Source: Oscillatoriaceae cyanobacterium M33_DOE_052 (GTDB lineage Bacteria > Cyanobacteriota > Cyanobacteriia > Cyanobacteriales > Laspinemataceae). From it: a DNA stretch of 59,025 nt. Numbering within the stretch: the first letter of the stretch is position 1; each line of letters begins with the position of its first letter. The stretch lies in NCBI GenBank assembly GCA_015296065.1, contig DVDU01000069.1:1-59025 (forward strand). Reading direction: 5' to 3'. Below, one piece after another: positions 16,728 to 24,657 of this stretch. The notes beneath the pieces are model-generated. The model did no database searches and had not been told where the DNA came from. It saw nothing but the letters and a program-made list of their open reading frames with translations. The position numbers and the translations under genes were made by a program.

Positions 16728-17434
16728 AAACTAGATTGATTATTGTGGGGGCAGGGCATCGTTAACCTGTAGGTTGAATGGTCAAGCTGTGCTTTTTATG
16801 ATATATGTGGTAGGGGCACGGCATCTTTAATCTCTCGGTTTCTCGATAAATCTTAATCTGCGCCACGCTTGTCCGTGCCCCACTTCACGGGAGGTTGATG
16901 ATTTTCCCGTGGGGATGGGCACGGCCAGATAAATTTCCCAGAGAGATTTGGTAGGGGCACGGCATCTTTAACCTCTCGGTTTAACGAAAAATCTTAATCT
17001 GCGCCACGCTTGTCCGTGCCCCACTTCACGGGAGGTTGATGATTTCCCCGTGGGGATGGGCACGGCCAGATAAATTTCTCGGTTTTCAGAGCAATATTAA
17101 AGATGCCGTGCCCCTACAATGGTGAATTTTTGAATAACGCCGTGCCCCACGTTATGGGAGGTTGATGATTTCCCCGTGGGGATGGGCACGGCGCGATAAA
17201 TTTCTTGGTTTTTCGAGAAATATTAAAGATGCCGTGCCCCTACAAGGGGGAATTTTTTAATAACGCCGTGCTTCACGGGAGGTTGATAATTTCCCCGTGG
17301 GGATGGGCACGGCGCGATAAGTTTCTTGGTTTTTCGAGAAATATTAAAGATGCCGTGCCCCTACAAGGGGGAATTTTTGAATAACACCGTGCCCCCAATT
17401 ATCTAAAGCAGTTTTAATTAGGTATAACCAATGA
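16728..17434. repeat. Array of GTAGGGGCACGGC elements, no gene
   Basis: This 707-bp gap consists mostly of tandem and nested copies of the MITE-like element also found at 12430. A left-end copy starts at 16810. A complete 167-bp copy with both inverted ends spans 16951-17117. Two right-end copies close at about 17243 and 17364. Units share CGGGAGGTTGATGATTTCCC and GGGGATGGGCACGGC blocks. Truncation always removes the left end, suggesting unequal recombination or slippage after insertion. No reading frame is credible. Confidence 0.9.
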
Positions 17435-19570
17435 TTACCGGAGATAAATTAGGAGGTTGAGACCGGGAATGGTGCGGGAAATTGTCCAGAGCAGCAGGGT
17501 TAAGTAGAGAATACCAAGACTCCATTGATACCACACCAAGGCACTGACTAAACCGGGTAAATGTTCGTCCCGTAGGCGAATATCGTTGAATCCGAATTTG
17601 AGGAGATTATTTAGGCTGAAATCGTAGTAATTAAGCCAATTCCACCGCCGGTTCCATAGGATGGGGGCGTAGCGATCGCGAAACCCTGGAAACCGGGGAA
17701 TCACTGGCAACCGCCCCACAGTTAACCGCAGTTGTCGCATACTGCCATCCTCCACAAAATAGCTCACATTGAGTAAATCGTGATACCGTCCCCGCTTATA
17801 GATAAAATAGACAATAATTAACGGCACTGGGAGGAGAAACACCGCCAGACAAGCGAGAGTCAGCCACGGGTTTCCCGCTGTGCTGAAAATCGCAAATAAA
17901 CCAATCCCTCCCAACATAGCCGCACTAACAATAACAGAGATAGTTTCTCCAATAGTAGGGAGGATGGGTTGGGGTAGGCGGCGGCGAGAGCGATCGACCA
18001 ACCAGAACAAAAAGCCGAAATAGGATAAAGATAAAATTCCCACCCCTAAAACCAGCCAAGAACTGGTGCCATAGCGACTCAACAGAATTAACAGACTCAA
18101 ACCCAACCACTGTAAAGCATCTAATAGAGGCGCCATTGGCCCCCAAAAGGGACGACAAAATGCTTTATCCCGTACCTTGATGTAAGTCGCAAAATCCATT
18201 TCTTCCAGGGAGAGTAATTCCGTGAGATTGCGACAGGGTTGCTTTTGGCGCATCAGGAGGATGGCGGCGACTTGGGGAGGCGAAAAACCCACATCCTCCA
18301 ACTGACGCGGCTGAGCGTTATTGATATTCAGCGACAGAAACTGATTCCCTAATTGCTGTAGCCACAGGCGCGATCGTAAATACTCCACCTGATTCGCATC
18401 AGGGATTTGCTCCTGTTGTCGGAAATTGCGCACCAAATTGCGCAACACCGTTTCATTCTCTTGTAAAGTCGGCACCCACAAAGCCTTACCAATCCGACCC
18501 GTATCCCCCGCCAGAGTCGCTTGGTCGGAATCAAAAGCCAGTTCCGCCACATTCAAATAAGCACCAGGAGCAAAACCCGCATCACTAAAATCTGCCTTAT
18601 TAAGAATGCTCGCCTCCCGCAAATTCGCCGGGAAATTAAACCGAGTTTCCCGGAAACTCACCGCCTGGGCAAAAGTCGCCCCCCGCAACAAAAACTCCCC
18701 CTCAAATTTAGCGCCCGTAAACCGTACCGCCTCCCCAAATCGCACCAGGGATAAATCACTGTTTCCCTGCCAAATAGAGCGGCTGAAATCCGTTAAACCC
18801 TGAAAAACGCTCTGACTGAAAGTACCATTACCAGCAAAAACACTCCCAGAGAAAACCGTCTCCCCCTCAAACTGCACTTGGTGAAAATTAGACTTATCAA
18901 AAAAAATACTGCCGCGAAAGTTACTCCCTTTCTGAAAACTCGTGTTAGTAAAATCCGCCAGAGAGCCAAACCGACTTGCTGACCAATCAGCCAAACCCTT
19001 AAACTCAGCGCCAGACGCCTCCAAACGGTTCAGGAAAAACGTATTTTGCCAATCCACCGCCCCCAAAAACCGAGTCCCCGCCATTTGCATAGCTCCCCGG
19101 AAAGTTGTGATTTCCATTTTATCCATTGGCGCAGTCAAACCATAACCAGAAAATTGACCTAATTGGGACAACCGGCGGCGGTCTTTTTGGATTTGTTCCA
19201 GTTCCTCTGGTGTGAACATAGGAGACAAAGCCTCCCCAAACAGGGGCAACCGCAAACCCAAATCTTTCCCAGCAAAATCACCTAAAATCCGCGCTTGGGA
19301 CAAGTCCAAACCTACGGTAGTGCCAGGTTTGTTGAGGGCAATTTGCAAAGATTGGTAAAAGAGCGATCGAAACTCCTGATTTTCTGGGCGCAAGTCAATG
19401 GTAAAATCCCGCAGGTCAATAACGCGGAATCCTTCAATAGTCACAGGTTGCTTGATTCTTTCCTGTAAAACTTCGGTAGTCAGCACCGGTGGTAATGGAG
19501 CAGCTAACGCCCCTGAAGTTAGGGAAACAAACAACACCAATGCGGCGAATAAACTTACTAATAATCGCAT
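17435..19570 (-). CDS. Secreted/membrane pentapeptide-type protein with HhH-like motif and C-terminal membrane domain
   Basis: From the ATG at 19570 the product is 711 residues. It begins with a signal peptide (MRLLVSLFAALVLFVSLTSG, cleavage near ALA-AP). Residues about 130-340 are divergent pentapeptide-like repeats of the F-x-x-A/S type (TRFLGAVDWQNTFFLNRLEA, SVFQGLTDFSRSIWQG). At about 412-455, LNINNAQPRQLEDVGFSPPQ and the following helix resemble a ComEA-like helix-hairpin-helix. About five hydrophobic segments follow (for example WLGLSLLILLSRYG, LVLGVGILSLSYFGFLFWLV, LTLACLAVFLLPVPLIIVYF). Function unknown. A TTG 11 codons upstream was rejected. The neighbours are the repeat array and the divergent methyltransferase. 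Confidence 0.8.
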   Translation of the reverse strand: MRLLVSLFAALVLFVSLTSGALAAPLPPVLTTEVLQERIKQPVTIEGFRVIDLRDFTIDLRPENQEFRSLFYQSLQIALNKPGTTVGLDLSQARILGDFAGKDLGLRLPLFGEALSPMFTPEELEQIQKDRRRLSQLGQFSGYGLTAPMDKMEITTFRGAMQMAGTRFLGAVDWQNTFFLNRLEASGAEFKGLADWSASRFGSLADFTNTSFQKGSNFRGSIFFDKSNFHQVQFEGETVFSGSVFAGNGTFSQSVFQGLTDFSRSIWQGNSDLSLVRFGEAVRFTGAKFEGEFLLRGATFAQAVSFRETRFNFPANLREASILNKADFSDAGFAPGAYLNVAELAFDSDQATLAGDTGRIGKALWVPTLQENETVLRNLVRNFRQQEQIPDANQVEYLRSRLWLQQLGNQFLSLNINNAQPRQLEDVGFSPPQVAAILLMRQKQPCRNLTELLSLEEMDFATYIKVRDKAFCRPFWGPMAPLLDALQWLGLSLLILLSRYGTSSWLVLGVGILSLSYFGFLFWLVDRSRRRLPQPILPTIGETISVIVSAAMLGGIGLFAIFSTAGNPWLTLACLAVFLLPVPLIIVYFIYKRGRYHDLLNVSYFVEDGSMRQLRLTVGRLPVIPRFPGFRDRYAPILWNRRWNWLNYYDFSLNNLLKFGFNDIRLRDEHLPGLVSALVWYQWSLGILYLTLLLWTISRTIPGLNLLIYLR

Positions 19571-19839
19571 TTTTGTTTTTTTAGATGAATCAAGTGCCAA
19601 CAAATTGGATAATTTAATGTATTATATCATAATATGTTGAAAATTTCGTTAAATCCAATAAAATCCATAATTTTTTAAAGATTATTATAACGATACCCTG
19701 CTTAATTCAGCTAATCAAGTTGTAACTTAATTATAATCTATCAGTTTTTCAGCTATAGAGTATGAATATTGACTAAATGCAATCATTAAGATAGAATATA
19801 TTTACGGCAATTTTACTTGACTCAATCACCATTTTTTCA

Positions 19840-21054
19840 ATGTCTGCATCATCTCATCACCAAAAATGGCAAATTAGCGACAGGGAAAGAGAAATTTACC
19901 GCCAGCGCTCTCAAGCATCCAGTTTAGCCAAAGCTAAAGCCATGCGGGGAGAAGGTAAACAGCCTATCCATCCGATAAACTACCCCCGGCTCAACCCAGA
20001 AACCCTGATGCCAAAACAGCCAAATAATGGTTGGAACAGCCTTTCTTTATTCAGCGGTGGCGGCGGGTTAGACTTGGGATTTGAGCGAGCCGGATATACC
20101 CACGTTGCCTCCTATGACATCCTACCAGAGGCTGGTATTACCCTGGATAAAAACCGTCCCCAATGGCAAATCTTTGCCGGAGAAAACGGTGATGTCAGCA
20201 AAATTGACTGGAGACAATATAGAGGCAGAGTTGATGTCATCCACGGCGGGCCCCCCTGTCAGCCTTTTTCCGTCGCCGGACGCCAAAAAGGTCCAGATGA
20301 CAGCCGGGATATGTTTCCTCAATTCATTCGGGCTATCCTAGAAATAGAGCCCCAAGCATTTATTGCTGAAAATGTCCCCGCCTTAGTCGGAAAAAAATTT
20401 AGTCAGTATGTTCAAGAAATCATCCATCAGCCTTTGGCTGGTAAATATCACTTGACAAAATTTATCATAATGGCTCCAGATTTTGGGATTCCCCAAGTAC
20501 GCCAGCGAGTTTTCTTTGTGGGGTTTCGCGATGCCAAAATCGCGGCCAAATACCAACCACCAAAACCTACACATATGTGGGAGCATTTAGCTAAAAATCA
20601 ACGGCAACAAGGGGATGAAAGCTATGGGGAAAGGCAACCAGTGCAACTAAATCTTTTTTCTCCAGCCCCAAAGCCTAATTTATGTATGGGAGTCCGAGAG
20701 GCTCTAGGGTTGCCCGATATTGGTTTTGATACCTTAGCGCCCACGATTCGCAGTGCCCTTACCGGTCCCCGCCACACTACTTCTGTATTAAGCAGTGTTT
20801 CTGCCCAAAAAACTTGGGAAAAACTGCAAATTTGGCCAAATGGAGTGGCGGCAAATCGGGAAAAAGCCAGTTTATTCGTGGCAGAAAATGGCCATTTTCG
20901 TTTGTCTGTTGCTGACTGCGCGATTATCCAAGGTTTTCCTGATTCATGGCAGATTCACGGTGCAGTTTACATGGCTTTAGGTCAAATTGGCAATGCCGTC
21001 CCACCTCCTTTAGCTTATCATATAGCCCTCTCTGTGGCTGAGGCTTTATCGTGA
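19840..21054 (+). CDS. DNA (cytosine-5-)-methyltransferase, type II R-M
   Basis: A 404-residue C5 methyltransferase. Motif I is LFSGGGGLDLGFERAGY (about 69-85), motif IV GGPPCQPFSVAGRQ with the catalytic Cys, motif VI AENVPAL, motif VIII QVRQRVFFVGF and motif X QIGNAVPPPLAYH. The target-recognition region between VIII and IX is short. The first 65 residues are a basic helical extension not typical of the family. AT content upstream (19600-19830) is much higher than in neighbouring genes, which may point to acquisition by transfer. Its 3' end overlaps the convergent candidate endonuclease gene by 9 bp. The recognition sequence cannot be read from the protein. Confidence 0.93.
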   Translation: MSASSHHQKWQISDREREIYRQRSQASSLAKAKAMRGEGKQPIHPINYPRLNPETLMPKQPNNGWNSLSLFSGGGGLDLGFERAGYTHVASYDILPEAGITLDKNRPQWQIFAGENGDVSKIDWRQYRGRVDVIHGGPPCQPFSVAGRQKGPDDSRDMFPQFIRAILEIEPQAFIAENVPALVGKKFSQYVQEIIHQPLAGKYHLTKFIIMAPDFGIPQVRQRVFFVGFRDAKIAAKYQPPKPTHMWEHLAKNQRQQGDESYGERQPVQLNLFSPAPKPNLCMGVREALGLPDIGFDTLAPTIRSALTGPRHTTSVLSSVSAQKTWEKLQIWPNGVAANREKASLFVAENGHFRLSVADCAIIQGFPDSWQIHGAVYMALGQIGNAVPPPLAYHIALSVAEALS

Positions 21055-21714
21055 CTTTAGGGCTTCTACAACCATTTCCCGTAACCTTTGAGCGTGGTTG
21101 CTAGTGATGCGCTCCCAACCATTAAAGTAAGATGCTGGAATATGGGGGTTATTTAATGTCGAGCCTCTTTCAATCAGGTATCGACATCTTTCTTGCAATA
21201 GAGAAAGCATCCTTCTGGGAGAGTAACCCCCTTCCAAATCCATCCGCTTTTGGTACTCTTGAATACTGTACTGCCGTTTTTGCAATTTTTTAGCGTCTTC
21301 AATAGTATAATATTCTTTTTCACCTAAAATATCGTAAAGCAATTCTATACTCAGTAGTTCTTGAACTAGCTGGGATAATCTATGGTCATATATTATATAT
21401 GCTTCTTTTTCCTCAATCCAAGGTGTCATGGCTTGGGGTGAACCATAAAGACAGTATTTGAGTTGGATAGTATTGCTGCTGGTCTCATAAAATCCAAACA
21501 ACCAATGCTTATCTTGCCACTTTTTAATATGTTCTCGCCCAAAGTCCCTTACTGTAGTTACAGAATTGCTGGTGGTTGACTTCAGCTCAAAAGGTATTTT
21601 TTCTCCATTTAAATCTAAAAAAGCATCGGTGCTAATTCTAGTTGCATTCATTGGTTTTTCTAGTTGGAATAGAGCGATTAACTCTTGTTCCCGAGTATCA
21701 TCCTGAACTGTCAT
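21046..21714 (-). CDS. Candidate type II restriction endonuclease partner of the C5 methyltransferase
   Basis: A 222-residue protein starting MTVQDDTREQELIALFQLEK. A PD-(D/E)xK-like site is readable near the N-terminus: ISTDAFLDLNGEKIPFELKS, giving an Asp, then Glu-Leu-Lys on the next strand. The rest is mixed alpha/beta (HIKKWQDKHWLFGFYE, ILGEKEYYTIEDAKKLQKRQ). The gene is convergent with the methyltransferase and the two stops overlap by 9 bp, a common R-M arrangement. The assignment rests on position plus the motif. I do not recognise the specific restriction family. Confidence 0.75.
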   Translation of the reverse strand: MTVQDDTREQELIALFQLEKPMNATRISTDAFLDLNGEKIPFELKSTTSNSVTTVRDFGREHIKKWQDKHWLFGFYETSSNTIQLKYCLYGSPQAMTPWIEEKEAYIIYDHRLSQLVQELLSIELLYDILGEKEYYTIEDAKKLQKRQYSIQEYQKRMDLEGGYSPRRMLSLLQERCRYLIERGSTLNNPHIPASYFNGWERITSNHAQRLREMVVEALKSR

Positions 21715-21736
21715 ATAGTTTTATGTGTGTAAAAAG

Positions 21737-21830
21737 ATGCTTGTTAATTAACAATTAACAATTGATAATTGATAATTAACAACCATTGGCCATCAATTGT
21801 TAATTATCAATTATCAATTATCAATTATAA
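21737..21830. repeat. ATTGATA heptamer repeats in inverted halves
   Basis: AACAATTAACAATTGATAAT on the left is mirrored by ATTGTTAATTATCAATTATC on the right around CCATTGGCCATC. The block consists of 7-bp units (ATTGATA and its complement) and can form a long AT-rich hairpin. It lies between the starts of the restriction gene and the end of pepA. Similar heptamer runs lie at 41487-41541, 42518-42580 and 45670-45712. Confidence 0.8.
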
Positions 21831-23312
21831 TTAGCCGTTCAACACCCAATTAACCAGAGTGCGGACACCAAAACCAGTGGCACCAGCGCCGTTGTAACCT
21901 TTCTCTTTGTCAGTCCACACCGGACCGGCGATGTCCAAATGCACCCAGGGGGTTTTTTCCACAAACTGCTTTAAGAACAGAGCCGCAGTGATGGCACCGC
22001 CCGGGCGAGGTCCAGTATTTTTCATGTCTGCGTGCATGGCTTTGAGTCCCTCGAAGTATTTCTCCTCCAAAGGCATCCGCCAGAGTTTTTCTCCGGCGAG
22101 TTCCGAGGCTTGGTGAACTTCGGCGGCGAGTTCGTCGGAGGTACTCCATAAACCGGCGATATCGTCACCGAGAGCAATAACGCAAGCTCCGGTGAGGGTG
22201 GCCAGGTCCACGATCGCATCTACTCCCAGTTTTTCCGTGAAAACCAGAGCATCAGCCAGGGTGAGGCGTCCTTCAGCGTCAGTGTTATTGATTTCTATAG
22301 TTTTGCCATTAGAAGCCGTGAGAAAATCACCGGGGTGCATAGCGTGTCCGCTAATCATATTTTCCGTGACGGCGGAAACGAAGTGGACTTCAATATCGGC
22401 GGGTTTGAGCAGACCGATCGCCTTCGCCGCGCCAAAAGTAGCCGCCGCTCCCCCCATATCCATTTTCATCGTTTCAATGCCGCCTTGAGTTTTCAGGTTC
22501 AAGCCGCCAGAGTCAAAAGTGAGACCCTTACCGACGATCGCCAGCTTCCGGCGGGGAGTGATTCGCGGTTTATAAGTCATATGAATAAACTTAGGTGGCA
22601 AGTCCGAGGCTTGAGCCACCCCCAGAAATGCCCCCATCCCCAACTTTTCGCAATCTTCCTTTTCCAAGATTTCCAGCTCCAGGCCCAACTCTGAAGCCAA
22701 AGCCTGCGCCATTTCCGCCATCGTGATCGGCGTGCAGGTATTCGCCGGAGCCGCCACCAACTCCCGCGCCAAATTCACCCCAGCGCAGATTTGCATCGCT
22801 TGGGCGATCGCCTCATCCGTACCCGCCAAACCCAGCAAATCCACAGATTCCACCGTGTGATTCTTATCCGGTTCCGACTTAAACCGACTATCCTGGAACA
22901 GGGCCAACTCCACCCCCTCCACGATCGCCCGCGCCGTCTTCGCCGCAGCGCCATTCCACACCGGGAAACTCACAGCCACAGTTTTGCACTTTTCCGCCTT
23001 AGCCGACCTAGCCGCCGCCGCCGCCGCCAGACGAATCCCCTCCAAAGTCAGATTATCCCTTTGTCCCAAACCCACTAAAATCACTTTTCTAATCGAGCAA
23101 CCGCCGCCCACACGAGCCGCCGCCAAACTTCCCGACTTGCCCTCAAACTCCTTTTCCGCGATTAACTCCTTCACAGTTCCGAACAGCTTTTCATCCAACT
23201 GCGCCAAGGAGCCAGTGAGTTCTACCTCACCCTCAAACAGACTCACCACCAACCCATCACCACTCCAGTCCAGAGCCTCACTCTCAACAGCTTGAAATTT
23301 AACCATCATCAT
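21831..23312 (-). CDS. pepA: Leucyl aminopeptidase (M17)
   Basis: A 493-residue cytosolic M17 aminopeptidase. The C-terminal catalytic domain carries [15 protein letters not shown] (metal ligands Lys and Asp), [10 protein letters not shown] and [14 protein letters not shown], the family signature, with [13 protein letters not shown] behind it. The first 170 residues are the usual macrodomain-like N-terminal domain. It releases N-terminal residues from peptides as a Zn/Mn hexamer. Three consecutive ATGs (23312, 23309, 23306) make the exact start ambiguous. Length and residues are intact. The upstream gap holds heptamer repeats, so it is probably transcribed alone. Confidence 0.95.
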   Translation of the reverse strand: MMMVKFQAVESEALDWSGDGLVVSLFEGEVELTGSLAQLDEKLFGTVKELIAEKEFEGKSGSLAAARVGGGCSIRKVILVGLGQRDNLTLEGIRLAAAAAARSAKAEKCKTVAVSFPVWNGAAAKTARAIVEGVELALFQDSRFKSEPDKNHTVESVDLLGLAGTDEAIAQAMQICAGVNLARELVAAPANTCTPITMAEMAQALASELGLELEILEKEDCEKLGMGAFLGVAQASDLPPKFIHMTYKPRITPRRKLAIVGKGLTFDSGGLNLKTQGGIETMKMDMGGAAATFGAAKAIGLLKPADIEVHFVSAVTENMISGHAMHPGDFLTASNGKTIEINNTDAEGRLTLADALVFTEKLGVDAIVDLATLTGACVIALGDDIAGLWSTSDELAAEVHQASELAGEKLWRMPLEEKYFEGLKAMHADMKNTGPRPGGAITAALFLKQFVEKTPWVHLDIAGPVWTDKEKGYNGAGATGFGVRTLVNWVLNG

Positions 23313-23470
23313 TTGTCCTTAGTCATTGGCCATTGGTCATTAGTCCTTTGTCCTTTGTCATTAGTCCTTGGTTTTTTCTCCCCTCTCCCCTTGTGGGAGA
23401 GGAGGCGGGGGTGAGGGGGACAAGTGACAAGTGACAAGTGACAAGGGACTAATGACAAATCACAGTCAGC
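23313..23470. repeat. Short tandem heptamers (TTGTCCT/ACAAGTG) in inverted halves
   Basis: A run of TTGTCCT/TAGTCAT-type heptamers is followed by a CTCCCCTTGTGGGAGAGG palindrome and then by ACAAGTG and ACAAGGG heptamers, so the two ends are complementary. These match the class of short tandemly repeated repetitive sequences known in filamentous cyanobacteria. Comparable blocks occur at 32800-32945, 37995-38065 and 42580-42630. Confidence 0.85.
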
Positions 23471-23529
23471 GAGTATTATACAGATAATAGGGGAGGTGGG
23501 TCTTCAGCAGTTCCACCACCCCCCACCTT

Positions 23530-24657
23530 GTGAATTTCAGATTAGGACAACCAGTGGTTTTTCAGCCATCCCAGCCCAGATCACCCATTTCCTCCCCTGG
23601 GGCTCCTGCCTCCAATCCCATCACAGAGCCCACATTCTTAGAAGCCTCCATCCTCAATAAATTTAAAAGTCTCACCGCAGCCAGCGGCGAGCTAGTCATG
23701 CCTTGCGTCCCCGCCATGCTCCCCCAGCACATCAAGCAAATAGAATCCTTGCTGCTGGCACTAGAAATCGACCTCACGGGAAAAGAGCGAGACGCATTGC
23801 GGCAATTAGTCACCAAAAAAGTCACCGAAGGGTTTGCCGCTTCCCCCTTTTCCCGTCTCGTGTTTAAATTTCAACCCCCCAATCCCACCCAAGGTTTAAC
23901 CAACGGTTTAAAACTCAGCGTCGTCATCCAAGACCAAATTGGAATTGAAGACAAATACAATCGGTGGGTCAAAAGTCGGTCTGGTCCCCTATTCGGCACC
24001 CACCCCGACGCCAAATTAATGGCTGTGGTCGCAAATTTGGGGCAACCGTCCTTAGTGGCAATTTTAGATGTGGGGGCGGGCACCGGGCGCAATACCCTAC
24101 CTTTGGCGCGACGGGGGCACCCCGTGCATGCGGTGGAACTGACCCCAGTATTTGCCAACCAGCTCACTCTTGCCGCCAAAGAGCAAAATCTGCCCGTAAA
24201 AGTCACTCAGGGCAACATCCTGGACTCCCAACTCTACCTCCCCCCAGCTCATTACCAACTCGGTTTTGTGTCAGAAGTCATCCCGCACTTGCGGGATTTA
24301 TCGCAGGTAAGGGTGATGTTTGAGCGGATGTGCCACACTGTGCAACCCGGAGGCTGGGTGTTATTCAACACTTTTATCGCGGTGGAAGGGTATCAACCAG
24401 ACGCCAAAGCCAAGGAAATGGCCCAGGTGTCCTGGTCATACTTTCTGACGCGCTCCGAGTTGCAGTCGGTACTGCAAGGTTTGCCCCTGGAGATTTTATC
24501 TGATGAGTCGGCTTATGAATACGAGCGTGCCCACCTGCCACCAGAAGCATGGCCCCCTACTAATTGGTTTATCAGTTGGTCAACCGGGCGCAACATTTTT
24601 CCCATAGATCAAAAACCACCAGTGGAATTGCGGTGGATGTTGGCGAAAAGAAAATGA
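23530..24657 (+). CDS. Class I SAM-dependent methyltransferase
   Basis: A 375-residue protein with a GTG start. The SAM-binding motif I is ILDVGAGTGRNTLPLARRG (about 182-200), followed by VHAVELTPVFANQL (acidic end of strand 2), GFVSEVIPHLRDL and the PGGWVLFNTFI post-motif. About 110 residues N-terminal to it are Pro/Ser-rich then helical (QHIKQIESLLLALEIDLTGK). The substrate is unknown. Its last codons overlap the start of the lytic transglycosylase gene as ATGA, so the two are translationally coupled. The N-terminal extension is not seen in simple tellurite- or ubiquinone-type methyltransferases. Confidence 0.85.
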   Translation: MNFRLGQPVVFQPSQPRSPISSPGAPASNPITEPTFLEASILNKFKSLTAASGELVMPCVPAMLPQHIKQIESLLLALEIDLTGKERDALRQLVTKKVTEGFAASPFSRLVFKFQPPNPTQGLTNGLKLSVVIQDQIGIEDKYNRWVKSRSGPLFGTHPDAKLMAVVANLGQPSLVAILDVGAGTGRNTLPLARRGHPVHAVELTPVFANQLTLAAKEQNLPVKVTQGNILDSQLYLPPAHYQLGFVSEVIPHLRDLSQVRVMFERMCHTVQPGGWVLFNTFIAVEGYQPDAKAKEMAQVSWSYFLTRSELQSVLQGLPLEILSDESAYEYERAHLPPEAWPPTNWFISWSTGRNIFPIDQKPPVELRWMLAKRK

